From Natronospira elongata (GTDB lineage Bacteria; Pseudomonadota; Gammaproteobacteria; Natronospirales; Natronospiraceae), in contig NZ_JAYGII010000003.1 in NCBI RefSeq assembly GCF_034931365.1, forward strand, positions 1 through 64,000: a stretch of DNA of 64,000 nt. The letters are read 5' to 3'. The notes under the pieces were generated by a model that worked only from the letters and a program-made list of their open reading frames with translations, made no database searches and had not been told where the DNA came from. Positions 16,331-26,447 of the stretch are shown piece after piece. The translations under genes were made by a program, and so were the position numbers. Position 1 is the first letter of the stretch. Each line of letters begins with the position of its first letter.

Positions 16331-19300
16331 TTAATCATCCGACAACGCCAGCAGGCTGGCATTACCACCGACGGCGGCGGTGTTGACTGTCAGAGTACGC
16401 TCGTTGGCAAAACGTAGCATGTAGTGGGGGCCGCCGGCCTTGGGGCCAGTGCCGGAAAGGCCCTGCCCGCCGAAGGGTTGCACGCCCACCACTGCGCCCA
16501 CCATATTGCGATTCACATAGGCATTACCCACCTTGATGCGACGCTGGATGTAATCCGCCTCGCTGTCAATCCGGGTGTGGATGCCCAGGGTAAGCCCGTA
16601 GCCGGTCTTGTTGACCGCGTCGATGACCCGATCCAGATCCTTGGCCTTGTAACGCACCACATGCAGGACCGGGCCAAATTGCTCTCGCTCCAGCATGGCA
16701 ATGTCGTCAATCTCCACCGCCACAGGTGCCAGGAAGGTGCCATTGGCGCAGTTCGGGCCCAGAGGCGCTTCCTTGATCAACTTGCCCTTGCCCTTGATCC
16801 ACTCCACGTGCTCACTCAGCCCCTTGTAGGCCTTCTCGTCGATGACCGGACCAATATCGGTGCTCAGCAGACCAGGATCACCCACCGTCAAGGTGTCCAT
16901 GTAGCCGCTGAGGATTTCCAGCACGCGGGGGGCAATCTCCTCCTGGAGACAGAGAATACGCAGCGCGGAACAACGCTGGCCGGCACTGTGAAAGGCAGAC
17001 TGTACGACGTCGTCGGCCACCTGTTCCGGCAGCGCCGAACTGTCAACAATCATGGCGTTCTGGCCGCCCGTTTCCGCAATCAAGGTGGGAATGATGCCTT
17101 CCCGCTCGGCCAGCGTGCGATTGACCAGCTTGGCGGTCTCGGTGGAGCCGGTAAAGGCCACACCGGCGATACGCTCATCCGGGGTGACAATCTTGCCGAT
17201 CGTGCTGCCACGACAGGGCAGGAAATGCAGCACATCGCCGGGCACGCCGGCCTTGTGCAGCAGTTTGACCGCCAGGGAGCCAATCAGGGAAGTCTGTTCG
17301 GCCGGCTTGGCCAACACGGCATTGCCGGCGGCCAGGGCGGCGGTGACCTGACCGGTAAAGATCGCCAGAGGGAAATTCCAGGGGCTGATGCAGACAAACA
17401 CACCCTTGCCGGTCAATCGCAGGGTATTCTTTTCGCCCGTGGGCCCCGGCAGCGGTATTTCCGCGCCAAACTTTTCTTCACACTGGTTGGCGTAGTAGCG
17501 CAGGAAGTCCACCGCCTCGCGAACCTCGGCAACGCCGTCAGGAATGGTTTTGCCGGCTTCGCGAGTACACAGGGCCATGAGTTCCCCCATGTGCGCCTCG
17601 TAGAGATCCGCCGCCTTGCGCAGAATGGCTGCCCGCTCGGCGGCCGGAGTGGCATCCCAGCTCGGCTGAGACTTGTGGGCAATGTCGATGGCTTCACGAA
17701 CCGCCGACTCCTCCGGCTCGTAATAGACACCCAGGGAACGGCGGTTATCGCTTGGGTCCACCGCCCGCACTTCCTTGCCACCACCGTGGATCTTGCCACC
17801 AATAATCGCCCTGGCCTCCCATTGCTGCTGCATGGCCTTTTCCATGGCTTCAGCCAGCGGCGCCAACTCGTCCGGATCCGTGAGGTTCACGCCAAGGGAA
17901 TTCTCCCGCTCCTGGCCGAAGCTGCGGTACAAGTCCTTGGGCAGGGGAATTTTCGGATGGGGAATCTGCTTAAGTTTTTCCACTTCGGCCACCGGGTCCC
18001 TGGTGATCTGACTCACCGGCACCTTGGGATCCATGATGTGGTTCACAAAGGAGGTATTGGCGCCATTCTCCAGCAGACGACGGACCAGATAAGGCAGCAG
18101 CTCCTTGTGCCGACCCACGGGGGCATAAACCCGGCAGGAGATTTCCGGCCTCTCCCGCATCACTTCGCCATAGAGTTCCTCCCCCATACCATGCAGGCGC
18201 TGGAACTCGTAATCGCTGCGACCACCGGCCATCTCCAGAATGCTGGCCAGGGTATGGGCATTGTGGGTCGCGAACTGGGAATAGATCTGGTCGCACTCTT
18301 CCAGCAACTTGCGAGCGCAGGCAAGATAGGAAACGTCGGTATTCACCTTGCGGGTGAAAACCGGATAGGCGTGTTCGCCTTCCACCTGAGCCCACTTGAT
18401 CTCATTATCCCAGTAGGCCCCCTTGACCAGCCGCACCGGCATCTTGCGACCGACATCGCTGGTGAGCGCATTCAGCCAGTCAATCAGCCGGATGCAGCGC
18501 TTCTGATAGGCCTGGATGGCCAGCCCGAAGCCTTCCCAGCCTTCCAGGGAGGGGGAGCGATAGACCGCTTCGATCACTTCCAGTGAGATATCCAGGCGAT
18601 CGGCCTCCTCGGCATCCACTGTCAGCTGTATACCAGCGTCCCGGGCGCGCTCGGCCAGGCGCAGCAGCCGCGGCACCAGTTCATCCAGCACGGCTTCACG
18701 GTTGGCGTATTCATAGCGGGGATGCAGGGCAGACAGCTTCACCGAGATACTGTGGGCCTGCCAGATGGACTCATCCTTGCCCACGGCCTCGCCGGTCTTG
18801 TCGATCGCCTCGGCATAGGCCTCGAAATAGCGATCCGCATCGGTCCAGGTCAAGGCCGCTTCGCCCAGCATGTCAAAGCTATGGCGATAATACCGGTGCT
18901 CCTTGCTGCGCGCGCGCTTGAGGGCCTCTTCAATAGTCCGCCCCATGACGAACTCGAAGCCCAGAATACGCATGGCCTGGCGCATGGCGCCCCGTATCAT
19001 GGGCTCACCCAGGCGCGCCGTCAGCCGACTCATGAAACCGGAGACATCCTTGCGCGTGCGCTTGTCGACCTTGACGACCCCGCCGGTCAGCATCAGGCCC
19101 CAGGTGGACGCGTTGACAAACAGGGAGTCGCTCTCACCCAAATGAGAGCGCCAATCACCGGAGGCGATCTTGTCCTGAATGAGCTTGTCGGCGGTAATGG
19201 CGTCGGGCACCCGAATCAGGGCCTCGCACAGGCACATCAACACCACACCTTCCTGGGAAGACAGGTCATACTGCTGCATGAAGGCGGAAATACCTGTCTT

Positions 19301-19528
19301 TTTCACGCCCTTCTTGCGAACCAGTTCCACGAGGGACTCGGCCTTGGCCACGATCCGACGCCGGGTGGCGTCATCCAGACGCGCCGCGGGCAGCAGGCGT
19401 TCCATGCATTCCGCCTCGTCGGCCAGGTAGAGCTTGTTCATTTCAGCCCGCCGTTCGTCCATGGCGGGGCGGCCATTCTCGAAAATGAAAGGGGTGGTTG
19501 CCGGCTGGCTGCGTTCGGGTAGTGCCAC
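16331..19528 (-). CDS. putA: Bifunctional proline dehydrogenase / pyrroline-5-carboxylate dehydrogenase
   Basis: PutA oxidises proline to glutamate in two steps at the inner membrane, FAD- then NAD-dependent. The N-terminal arch and PRODH barrel (to about residue 470) show DAEEADRLDISLEVIEAVY, VRLVKGAYWD and FATHNAHTLASI. The P5C dehydrogenase half has SPWNFPLAIFTGQV, the Rossmann FTGSTETAK, catalytic Glu819 in IAETGGQNA and Cys853 in SAGQRCSALR. At 1065 aa without an N-terminal ribbon-helix-helix or a C-terminal extension it is a type A (non-repressor) PutA. I chose the GTG at 19528 because GGGAG lies seven bases upstream; the frame is open to 19621. Confidence 0.96.
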   Translation of the reverse strand: MALPERSQPATTPFIFENGRPAMDERRAEMNKLYLADEAECMERLLPAARLDDATRRRIVAKAESLVELVRKKGVKKTGISAFMQQYDLSSQEGVVLMCLCEALIRVPDAITADKLIQDKIASGDWRSHLGESDSLFVNASTWGLMLTGGVVKVDKRTRKDVSGFMSRLTARLGEPMIRGAMRQAMRILGFEFVMGRTIEEALKRARSKEHRYYRHSFDMLGEAALTWTDADRYFEAYAEAIDKTGEAVGKDESIWQAHSISVKLSALHPRYEYANREAVLDELVPRLLRLAERARDAGIQLTVDAEEADRLDISLEVIEAVYRSPSLEGWEGFGLAIQAYQKRCIRLIDWLNALTSDVGRKMPVRLVKGAYWDNEIKWAQVEGEHAYPVFTRKVNTDVSYLACARKLLEECDQIYSQFATHNAHTLASILEMAGGRSDYEFQRLHGMGEELYGEVMRERPEISCRVYAPVGRHKELLPYLVRRLLENGANTSFVNHIMDPKVPVSQITRDPVAEVEKLKQIPHPKIPLPKDLYRSFGQERENSLGVNLTDPDELAPLAEAMEKAMQQQWEARAIIGGKIHGGGKEVRAVDPSDNRRSLGVYYEPEESAVREAIDIAHKSQPSWDATPAAERAAILRKAADLYEAHMGELMALCTREAGKTIPDGVAEVREAVDFLRYYANQCEEKFGAEIPLPGPTGEKNTLRLTGKGVFVCISPWNFPLAIFTGQVTAALAAGNAVLAKPAEQTSLIGSLAVKLLHKAGVPGDVLHFLPCRGSTIGKIVTPDERIAGVAFTGSTETAKLVNRTLAEREGIIPTLIAETGGQNAMIVDSSALPEQVADDVVQSAFHSAGQRCSALRILCLQEEIAPRVLEILSGYMDTLTVGDPGLLSTDIGPVIDEKAYKGLSEHVEWIKGKGKLIKEAPLGPNCANGTFLAPVAVEIDDIAMLEREQFGPVLHVVRYKAKDLDRVIDAVNKTGYGLTLGIHTRIDSEADYIQRRIKVGNAYVNRNMVGAVVGVQPFGGQGLSGTGPKAGGPHYMLRFANERTLTVNTAAVGGNASLLALSDD

Positions 19529-19650
19529 GATAAGACTCCCGCTGATATCCGGAAATAAGGACCACCGCCCCATAGGGGCGGCATGAATGCGATTGACGAC
19601 TCTCCCGGCGACTCCCAGCAAAAGTGGCCGGGGCAGCCGTCAAGGCGACT

Positions 19651-19656
19651 ATTCTA
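19651..19656 (-). promoter_or_regulatory. Candidate -10 element for putA
   Basis: TAGAAT on the minus strand lies about 125 bp upstream of the putA start. The only spacing-compatible -35 (TGTCAC) is weak. The gap 19529-19807 also contains hairpins GACAGCCC-gtc-GGGGCTGTC (about 19675-19694) and CCAAAC-agggtc-GTTTGG (about 19745-19762). No gene was seen in it. Confidence 0.3.
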
Positions 19657-19768
19657 GCTCAAACGCCCGTCCGTGACAGCCCGTCGGGGCTGTCCATCTT
19701 GTTGGAAAAAATACGACAGGGGTTTGTTCCAAAAGGTTTTTTTCCAAACAGGGTCGTTTGGAAGGCGG

Positions 19769-19793
19769 TGCCGGCCACCTGGGCCGGCACCGG
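19769..19793. other. Hairpin downstream of the first cyanophycinase-like gene
   Basis: GGTGCCGGCC-acctg-GGCCGGCACC is a perfect 10-bp stem 15 bp after the stop codon of the minus-strand gene. No T-run follows on either strand, so it may stabilise the 3' end rather than terminate on its own. Confidence 0.5.
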
Positions 19794-19807
19794 GCCCGGG
19801 GACAAGG

Positions 19808-21646
19808 TCAGAATTCGGCGGTCACGCTGTCAGAACAGCGCGCGCCCTCGGCATCGCATAGCTGATACACATAACTACCGCCACCCTGGCCGCCCGGGAC
19901 ATCCGTGTAGCTGTCGGAATCATTCACCACGGCCACCTCTTCGCCATCCCGGAAGACCACCGCAGTCTCGTCCTCCAGGCCAGTCCAGGACAAATCCACA
20001 TGATGGCGGCCACGTACCCTGTAGGGGTCAAGCTCTAGCTCCACCGAGTCTGTATCGCCGTCGTCGCCCCCGTTACCATCATCATCACCGTTGCCATTAT
20101 CATCCCCGTTCCCGGGCTCCCCGCCGGAAGCAATGGTCTCCACCTGCCCGGTTCGGGAATTCAGGGCCATGTCGCGGTTGTCTGAATCCGCCAGGACATG
20201 AACCCGCAACCCACTCATGCCCAGGGTGGCATCCACGCCATTCTTGGAATCAAAGTTGGCTGCCTCTGCCTGGAACTCCGCCGAGCGGGCATTGATGAAG
20301 ATGCTCGCCAGATCGGGCCCAGCCAGCAATTGATCCGGCACCTCGGCAGATCGCTCAACGGCACCGCTGACGCCATTGTAGTCATCATGAAAGAGCAACA
20401 AGCCCAGCTGGACCCGCCCATCCCCCAATGCGGAGAAAACCGTTTCCTGGCGATACCCCCGCTCCCCATCTTCCAGAGCATGGGTGTGGCCGGCCGCTTC
20501 CAGAATCACGGTGCCCCGGGTGCTTTCCTCAAGCTCAAAGGGGCTGTCGAAAATGAGCCATTGGAAATAGTCGGCATCGTTCACAACGGCGCCATCCACA
20601 AAAAGGGCACCATCATTGGCAGGACCCTCGCCAACCGTATCCACGGACTCGGCATCAATCGGCGGGATGGCCTCGGCTTCATCAAAGCTCCATCGCCAGC
20701 CATCTGACAGCCGGTCCAGACGCACATCGGTATAGATCAATGGGCGACCGGGCTCCCGGACCATCTCGGTCTCCTGCAGGCTGGTAAAGAAGCTCACCCC
20801 ACCGTGACCGATGACTTCCGCTTCACCCTCCTGAACCACAATGCCACTGTATTCCTCGATGCCAATACCCACCAGGCTGTCCGAGGCGCCATCGTCAATC
20901 GCCTTGGCATGAATACCCAGAAGACGACCCATTCGTCCCCGCCAGGTGTAATGCGTATCGACCACGGCATTGTCGAGGAAGGCCAGGAAATCTTCGTGGA
21001 TGCCGCTGCCACCGTCCCGGTCATCCAGGTAGCTACTGTGGCTGTCGTATAGAACATCCGTGCTGATCATGTCCTGCCCCGAGGCATAGCTCAGTGAGGA
21101 CAGACTCATGGCCCCGGCGCTGGTACCACCGATTGCACCGCCGGCGGCATGCACATCCCGAATATGGGACTCCAACAGCGTGCCTTTCCACCAGGTCACA
21201 TACTCCCACTGGTCACCACCGCGAATAAAGATCACATCGGCATCGGCTACACCATCAACCACAGCGGGATCATCAGCCCGGTTGCGACTGTCAACTTCCA
21301 CATTCTCGAAACTCACTTCTTTCCCGAGGGTGTCGCCAATCCAGACAAAGTATTCACCCAGCCAGTCCCTATCACTGGGGTTACTGGGGAAACTGGTCGC
21401 AAGGATGGCTACACGAACCACCCCGTCGCCGTGAATATCGCCGTTATCAAGCAACCGGGAATACAGCCCGTATGACCAGCTACTGGTATCTCCTACATCA
21501 CCTTCAGCGCCACCGCCGGCAAGGACCAGAAGTGCTTCCCCGCCATTACTCGTCTCGCCATTGCCCGATGAGGCATCGCTTTCGGAAAAGCAGGCGGCAG
21601 AAAGCGCGAAAAATAGCGATAGGACAGCAAACTTAAGATAAGGCAT
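19808..21646 (-). CDS. Cyanophycinase-like (peptidase family S51) lipoprotein 1
   Basis: Cyanophycinases cut multi-L-arginyl-poly-L-aspartate into beta-Asp-Arg dipeptides. This 612-residue protein has a lipoprotein signal (LSLFFALSAAC, lipid Cys19) and an S51 core. The core has FIRGGDQWEY (143-150), nucleophile Ser176 in GGTSAGAMS, and DTHYTWRGRMGRL (from residue 230), which matches the DxHFxxRxRxGRL block of CphB, then GIGIEEYSGI. A C-terminal extension carries an Asp/Gly/Asn-rich linker (about 510-535) and an Fn3-like end. The start at 21646 has a strong GAGGAGG site. It is third in an operon after the TonB receptor and permease. The active site is intact; cyanophycin as substrate is inferred. 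Confidence 0.85.
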   Translation of the reverse strand: MPYLKFAVLSLFFALSAACFSESDASSGNGETSNGGEALLVLAGGGAEGDVGDTSSWSYGLYSRLLDNGDIHGDGVVRVAILATSFPSNPSDRDWLGEYFVWIGDTLGKEVSFENVEVDSRNRADDPAVVDGVADADVIFIRGGDQWEYVTWWKGTLLESHIRDVHAAGGAIGGTSAGAMSLSSLSYASGQDMISTDVLYDSHSSYLDDRDGGSGIHEDFLAFLDNAVVDTHYTWRGRMGRLLGIHAKAIDDGASDSLVGIGIEEYSGIVVQEGEAEVIGHGGVSFFTSLQETEMVREPGRPLIYTDVRLDRLSDGWRWSFDEAEAIPPIDAESVDTVGEGPANDGALFVDGAVVNDADYFQWLIFDSPFELEESTRGTVILEAAGHTHALEDGERGYRQETVFSALGDGRVQLGLLLFHDDYNGVSGAVERSAEVPDQLLAGPDLASIFINARSAEFQAEAANFDSKNGVDATLGMSGLRVHVLADSDNRDMALNSRTGQVETIASGGEPGNGDDNGNGDDDGNGGDDGDTDSVELELDPYRVRGRHHVDLSWTGLEDETAVVFRDGEEVAVVNDSDSYTDVPGGQGGGSYVYQLCDAEGARCSDSVTAEF

Positions 21647-21679
21647 AAGACCTCCTCGGCTCAGCCAAGGCTGTAACAC

Positions 21680-23206
21680 CTAGCTGAACCCAATCAAAAC
21701 GGCTCCCACCATGAAGGCCATGGAAAGCCCCAATAGCAGCAGCACAAAAGGAACGATGAACTTGACCCACGTCCACCAGGAAACCCGGGCCACACCCAGA
21801 ACGCCCATGAGCACCGCGGAAGTGGGAATAATCAGGTTGGTCACTCCGTCACCCAGCTGAAAAGCCAGAACCGCCACCTGACGGCTCACCCCCACCAGGT
21901 CTGCCAGTGGCGCCATGATGGGCATGGTCAGCGCAGCCTGTCCCGAGCCTGAAGCCACGAAGAAATTGAAGCCCGCCTGAAAGCCGAGCATGGACAGGGC
22001 CGATGCTATGGGGCCCTGCCCCTCCATGGCCTGGGACATGGCGTGCAGGATGGTGTTGAGGACCGAGGGCGAAGTGGGATCATTGCCCCCGAGCACCACC
22101 AGGACCCCCTGGGCCATGGCCACAATCAGTGCCGCAGGCAGAAGCGCGGCAGCCCCTTCCTTGAAGGAGACCGCTACGGCATTGGTATCCATACCGTTAA
22201 GTCGGGAGACAGTGGCTATCACGCCGGCGGCCAGCCCCATGGTGAAGAACTGGGTAGCAATCTCGGCGATGTAATAGCCGCGAGCCGTAACGCCCCAGAC
22301 AATCCAGGCGATCCCCGCCACGAGCACCAGGATCACCAGACCATGGGCCACGGTGAAACGATCCGATACCTGTTCTTCGAAGCGGTCACGAAACCAGGCA
22401 TTGGCCTCCGGCACCGGCGATCGCCCTGGATCAGTCTTGACCCGACGGGCATGCCACAGTGCAAAAAGGATCAGGGTAGCCGTGAACACTGTCCACAGTA
22501 CGCCCCGGAATCCAGCACCCGATAACACCGGCACCTCGGCGATTCCCTGAGCAACCCCCACGCTAAAGGGGTTCATCCAGGAACTGCCGAAACCCACCTG
22601 GGTCGCCACATAGGTGATCAAAATGGCGGTCAGGACGTCATAGCCCAACACCACGATCAAGGGAATGATGATCATGGCCAGGGCAATGGCTTCCGCCCCC
22701 ATGCCGAAGATGGCACCCCCCAGAGAGAACAGGACCGTAATCAGTGGCAACAGGACCATGTCTCGACCCCGCATGGCCTTGACCACGCTGATCAGACCAG
22801 TCTGTATCGCGCCGGTACGCAGAATGATCCCGAAGGCGCCACCGATCAGGAGGATGAAGGCAATCACTCCCACGGCCGCGGAGTGTCTGTCACCTGCAAC
22901 CAGCCCCTCGAAGGCAAAATTCAACAGCCCAGGGCTGCCCTCCTCATCACTGAACAGGCGCACACCGCGCCGGACCGGCTCGCCTTCCTCATCCTGAAGA
23001 TATTGAAAGCTGCCGGGCACGACCACTTCCCGAGACCGCTCCACACCCTGCTGCTCATAGCTGACCACCCGGGTTTCAAAAGCGCCCTTGGGAACCACAA
23101 AGCTCAGCATCGCCGCTGCAATGACGATGAAGAACAGGATCACGAAGGTATCGGGAACGCGACTGGCCCCGGCCTGCGGTGTGACTGATGCGGCTGACTG
23201 ACTCAT
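21680..23206 (-). CDS. YfcC/DcuC-superfamily permease (amino acid or dipeptide)
   Basis: A 508-residue inner-membrane protein with about 12 predicted helices. It has a large extracytoplasmic loop after helix 1 (about 45-105, charged), as in YfcC proteins. The family motifs are LIGGAFGIILRTGAI, GGAIFGMGAEAIAL, GSSWMNPFSVGVAQGIAEVP and the C-terminal SGSGQAALTMPIMAPLADLVGVSRQVAVLAFQ (shown in part). YfcC-like transporters move basic amino acids, dipeptides or dicarboxylates; the exact substrate cannot be read from sequence. It lies between the TonB receptor and the cyanophycinase-like gene, spaced 54 and 33 bp, and is the likely importer for released beta-Asp dipeptides. Confidence 0.85.
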   Translation of the reverse strand: MSQSAASVTPQAGASRVPDTFVILFFIVIAAAMLSFVVPKGAFETRVVSYEQQGVERSREVVVPGSFQYLQDEEGEPVRRGVRLFSDEEGSPGLLNFAFEGLVAGDRHSAAVGVIAFILLIGGAFGIILRTGAIQTGLISVVKAMRGRDMVLLPLITVLFSLGGAIFGMGAEAIALAMIIIPLIVVLGYDVLTAILITYVATQVGFGSSWMNPFSVGVAQGIAEVPVLSGAGFRGVLWTVFTATLILFALWHARRVKTDPGRSPVPEANAWFRDRFEEQVSDRFTVAHGLVILVLVAGIAWIVWGVTARGYYIAEIATQFFTMGLAAGVIATVSRLNGMDTNAVAVSFKEGAAALLPAALIVAMAQGVLVVLGGNDPTSPSVLNTILHAMSQAMEGQGPIASALSMLGFQAGFNFFVASGSGQAALTMPIMAPLADLVGVSRQVAVLAFQLGDGVTNLIIPTSAVLMGVLGVARVSWWTWVKFIVPFVLLLLGLSMAFMVGAVLIGFS

Positions 23207-23260
23207 TTCATGGCTCCGGCAAACCCCCGACCCCAGGGGCCGGGGGTTGCTGCACTCTGA

Positions 23261-26014
23261 TTAACGACCAAAGGGCATGGTATACCGGAGCCAGTAGAAC
23301 CGGCCCATGGTGGTGTGATTTACCAGGTCCACGTTAGCCGAGGAACCAAGCACCCTGGGCGGCTCATCATCAAGGATGTTGTCCACATGTAGCGAGAGCC
23401 AGGATTCATTGTCGAAATCAAGGCTCACGCTGCCATCCCAGCGGTTCCAGGAGGAGACACGAGCGAGATCCCCAATATCCGCCCGTTCGATGTCATCCTC
23501 GTAGGAGCCGGTATGGCGCAAAAGCAGGCCAAATTGCCATGGCCCGGTGTTCCATCTCGCCTCGGCATTGACCAGCATTTCAGGATAACGCCAGGTACCG
23601 GCAAGGCTCTCTTCCGGCTCGATGGTGGACAGACGGCGCTTGAAGGAATTGATCCAGGTCGCGTCCAGGAAAAGCCTTAGATTACCCGCCTGCCCCAGGT
23701 CGATTCGCTGCTCAATGGAAAGGTCCACACCATCGGTTTTCTGCTCACCCACATTGATGAGCTGGACAAAAACCTCCCACAAGCGGCTTTCCAGATCGCC
23801 GCTCATGGTTTCGATACCCACGTTTCCAGGGCCAATCCCACCGGGTTCAGCGATAAGATCCGGATCGTTCAATGCATCACGAAACACCACGGCATCGTCG
23901 ATATCGACCAGATTGGTGTGCTCGAAACGCCAATAATCCAGACTGATGGTCAGATCATCCGTGGGGCTTGTCACGATGCCGAAGTTCCAGGAATCGGAGT
24001 CCTCCGCTTCCAGATCCGGGTTGCCGGTGATCTGGGACAGATAGGAGAGATCGTCGGCCTCGCCCTCACACCAATTGTCGAAAAACTCCGAATCCTCGGA
24101 ACAGGGCAACGTCCCTGACGACAGGGTGATACCTGCACCCACCTGGGCCAGGGAGGGTGCCCGGAATGCCTGGGCCCAGGAGCCCCGCATCAGGAAGCGT
24201 TCATGGGGCTGCCAGCGGAAACCCACCTTCGGGCTGAAGGCACCGCTGAAGTCGCTGTAATGGTCGAATCGCCCCGCAAGCTGCATGTCGAAATTTTCAG
24301 CCAGGGGCACGTTGAACTCCGCATAAGCGGCGACCACATTCCTGTCCGCCTCCACATCCGTGGAACCGAATCCAAACACGGGCACCTGGAAGTTGTCATC
24401 CGGATCGGCCGTTGCCAGAGGCGAAGGATTGTCTTCGGCATATTCATGCCGGAACTCGGCACCGAAGGCCGCCGACAAGGCGCCATGACGAAGGCTGGCC
24501 AGATCACCGGCCAGACTGAAGTCAATGCCGTAAAGGCCGGACTCACCGCGCCGGGGTACACGCTCTCGGACCAGGTCCAGGACTTCCGGGCTATTGGCAT
24601 CCTGCCCACCAAAAGGGTTGTACCAAAGACCGTCCGTCTCGGGGTCACAACCCACACTGCCATCCGGGCAAAGTTCACCAAAGAGGCCGGCGCGGAACTT
24701 TTCCCGATTCATGATCCCGCTGATGGCTCGTTGCACGGAACGGTTACGGGCAACGGTCAGGGCGGTATCCCATTCCCAGTTGCCGTCGGTAATGCCGTCC
24801 AAACCGGTGACCAGACGCCAGGTATCGCTTTCCAAATCAATGGCGCGGGCTTCATTGAAACGCCCCCAGCCCTGGAATAGCGGATCGATACCGAACTGGT
24901 CCAGCTCATCGGCTCGCTCATCGATCTCTTCCTGAACGTCGGTGGGGATATCCGGGTGGTCCAGGGAAATGATCTCACCAGACCAGGGTGCCGGTGCCGA
25001 ATTCGCTTCACTCCTGTTCTGCTGGTAGATGAAATCGGCATACCAGCGGGTGCGATCAGTGATGTCAAAATGAGCGAACACACCCCCACCAATCCGCTCG
25101 GTCGGTGGCACAGTGTCAGTGAAGGCATTGCGGTTGAAGGAGCAGAACTCCCCGAAACGTCCGACGTCCTGAAGCTCAGGAGGACAGCTTTCCTCAATGA
25201 AGTCTTCCTGGATCAAGTCAGGGTCCACATTGAAGCTTGGCCAGCGGCCCTGCTGAGAGGGAAACGGCTCTACCGCCGTAATGGAACGGTCACGGTCCCG
25301 GAGGGCGGAACGGTCATAATAGTCGATGAAGCCTGTCACATTGCCGTTTTCGAAGTTCCGGCCGAATGCCACATTGATACTGCTCCGACTGTCATTGCTG
25401 CTCGCCGCCGAGTCACCATAGCCGAGCCTTACCTCACCGCCGTCCAGGTCATCGCGGAGAATCACATTGACCACACCGGCCACAGCATCCGCGCCGTAAA
25501 TGGCTGAAGCGCCGGTTGCCAATACATCCACCCGGTCCACGGCAGCCATGGGGATGGAGTTGATATCAACAAATGATTCGCTTTGATTGGCGAAGGAAGC
25601 CACTGTCGTACGGCGTCCATTCACCAACACCAAGGTGGATGCGGTACCGAGACTGCGCAGGGAAACACCGGCAGCCCCCGCAGGACTATCGCCCGTCAAT
25701 GTACCGCTCTGGGCCGTGGTGAAAGTCCCTTCACCGCCTCCCATCTGAGGTAGCAAACGAAGAAAGTCAATCAGCGAATCCTGCCCGGAGGCATCCAGAT
25801 CTTCGCGGTCAAAGCTGAGGAGAGGCTGCACACCCTCCAGGTCAACACCGCGAATACGGGAACCGGTCACCTGGACCCGCTCCAGCTCCGCCTGACTTTC
25901 ATCATCGGTGTCATCTGTCTCTGCAACGGCTAAGCCGTTCGCTGTCGTCATCCAGGCAAGGCTGGCGAACACAGCTACGGCCAACTTTGTATCAAAAGCG
26001 TTTTGATTGCTCAT
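23261..26014 (-). CDS. TonB-dependent outer-membrane receptor
   Basis: A 917-residue receptor with a Sec signal (MSNQNAFDTKLAVAVFASLA to about residue 30). A plug domain follows (ERVQVTGSRIRG, SLIDFLRLLPQ, LVLVNGRRT, VDRVDVLATGASAIYGADAVAGVVNVI), then a C-terminal beta barrel with alternating aromatic strands ending FYWLRYTMPFGR. The VTGSRI/LGTASTLVLVNGRR plug type is common in receptors of peptide- and polymer-degrading gammaproteobacteria. It is the first gene of the operon with the permease and cyanophycinase 1 and is divergent from cyanophycinase 2. It presumably takes up the soluble products of polymer digestion. Start 26014 follows AGGGGG. Confidence 0.93.
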   Translation of the reverse strand: MSNQNAFDTKLAVAVFASLAWMTTANGLAVAETDDTDDESQAELERVQVTGSRIRGVDLEGVQPLLSFDREDLDASGQDSLIDFLRLLPQMGGGEGTFTTAQSGTLTGDSPAGAAGVSLRSLGTASTLVLVNGRRTTVASFANQSESFVDINSIPMAAVDRVDVLATGASAIYGADAVAGVVNVILRDDLDGGEVRLGYGDSAASSNDSRSSINVAFGRNFENGNVTGFIDYYDRSALRDRDRSITAVEPFPSQQGRWPSFNVDPDLIQEDFIEESCPPELQDVGRFGEFCSFNRNAFTDTVPPTERIGGGVFAHFDITDRTRWYADFIYQQNRSEANSAPAPWSGEIISLDHPDIPTDVQEEIDERADELDQFGIDPLFQGWGRFNEARAIDLESDTWRLVTGLDGITDGNWEWDTALTVARNRSVQRAISGIMNREKFRAGLFGELCPDGSVGCDPETDGLWYNPFGGQDANSPEVLDLVRERVPRRGESGLYGIDFSLAGDLASLRHGALSAAFGAEFRHEYAEDNPSPLATADPDDNFQVPVFGFGSTDVEADRNVVAAYAEFNVPLAENFDMQLAGRFDHYSDFSGAFSPKVGFRWQPHERFLMRGSWAQAFRAPSLAQVGAGITLSSGTLPCSEDSEFFDNWCEGEADDLSYLSQITGNPDLEAEDSDSWNFGIVTSPTDDLTISLDYWRFEHTNLVDIDDAVVFRDALNDPDLIAEPGGIGPGNVGIETMSGDLESRLWEVFVQLINVGEQKTDGVDLSIEQRIDLGQAGNLRLFLDATWINSFKRRLSTIEPEESLAGTWRYPEMLVNAEARWNTGPWQFGLLLRHTGSYEDDIERADIGDLARVSSWNRWDGSVSLDFDNESWLSLHVDNILDDEPPRVLGSSANVDLVNHTTMGRFYWLRYTMPFGR

Positions 26015-26189
26015 AAATCCCCCTGATCTCATCGGGATTCAAGGCCACCATCAGCCAGAGGCAGCTCTCCAGCTGTCATCCGAACGCCCACTGCGGACAG
26101 AAGACGCAGCAGCATCCTGAGGGATGTAGGCGGTTTAGGGGATGGCGCGGGTCCGACTGGTGCCGAGAGCACCGGGCGGGAATGCACCA

Positions 26190-26210
26190 TCAGGTCACTG
26201 CGTGACCTGA
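26190..26210. promoter_or_regulatory. Palindrome TCAGGTCAC-tgc-GTGACCTGA in the divergent intergenic region
   Basis: A perfect 9-bp inverted repeat with a 3-base centre, in the 484-bp gap between the TonB receptor and the second cyanophycinase gene. No T-run is nearby. It has the size and symmetry of an operator for a dimeric repressor or activator. The rest of 26015-26498 shows no gene. Confidence 0.45.
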
Positions 26211-26447
26211 CGATCTATTCGTCGAACCACTCGCTGAGATAGTGCGGCTTGTACCGATACGGCGACTTGCAAAAGCGGCCGTGGAAGGTAGCCAAGCCTG
26301 TCAGTGTCTGGATGGCCATTGTTTCAGACCGCTCCCGGGGTCATACTACCCACTTGGTCTTCTCCAAAGAAGGCTGGCCTTGGATTGGCCTCCCCTGCCA
26401 GCCTTCCCCTCAGACTATCCACGACCTTTTGCCAAAGTCAAGTCACT

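Noticed and set aside
16424..18586. 720-codon open frame antisense to putA
   Set aside because: It lies wholly opposite a well-supported gene, has no recognisable domain, and arises from the high-GC codon use of putA.
19674..19762. Two hairpins upstream of putA taken as terminators
   Set aside because: Neither is followed by a T-run in the right orientation. They are noted only as structure.
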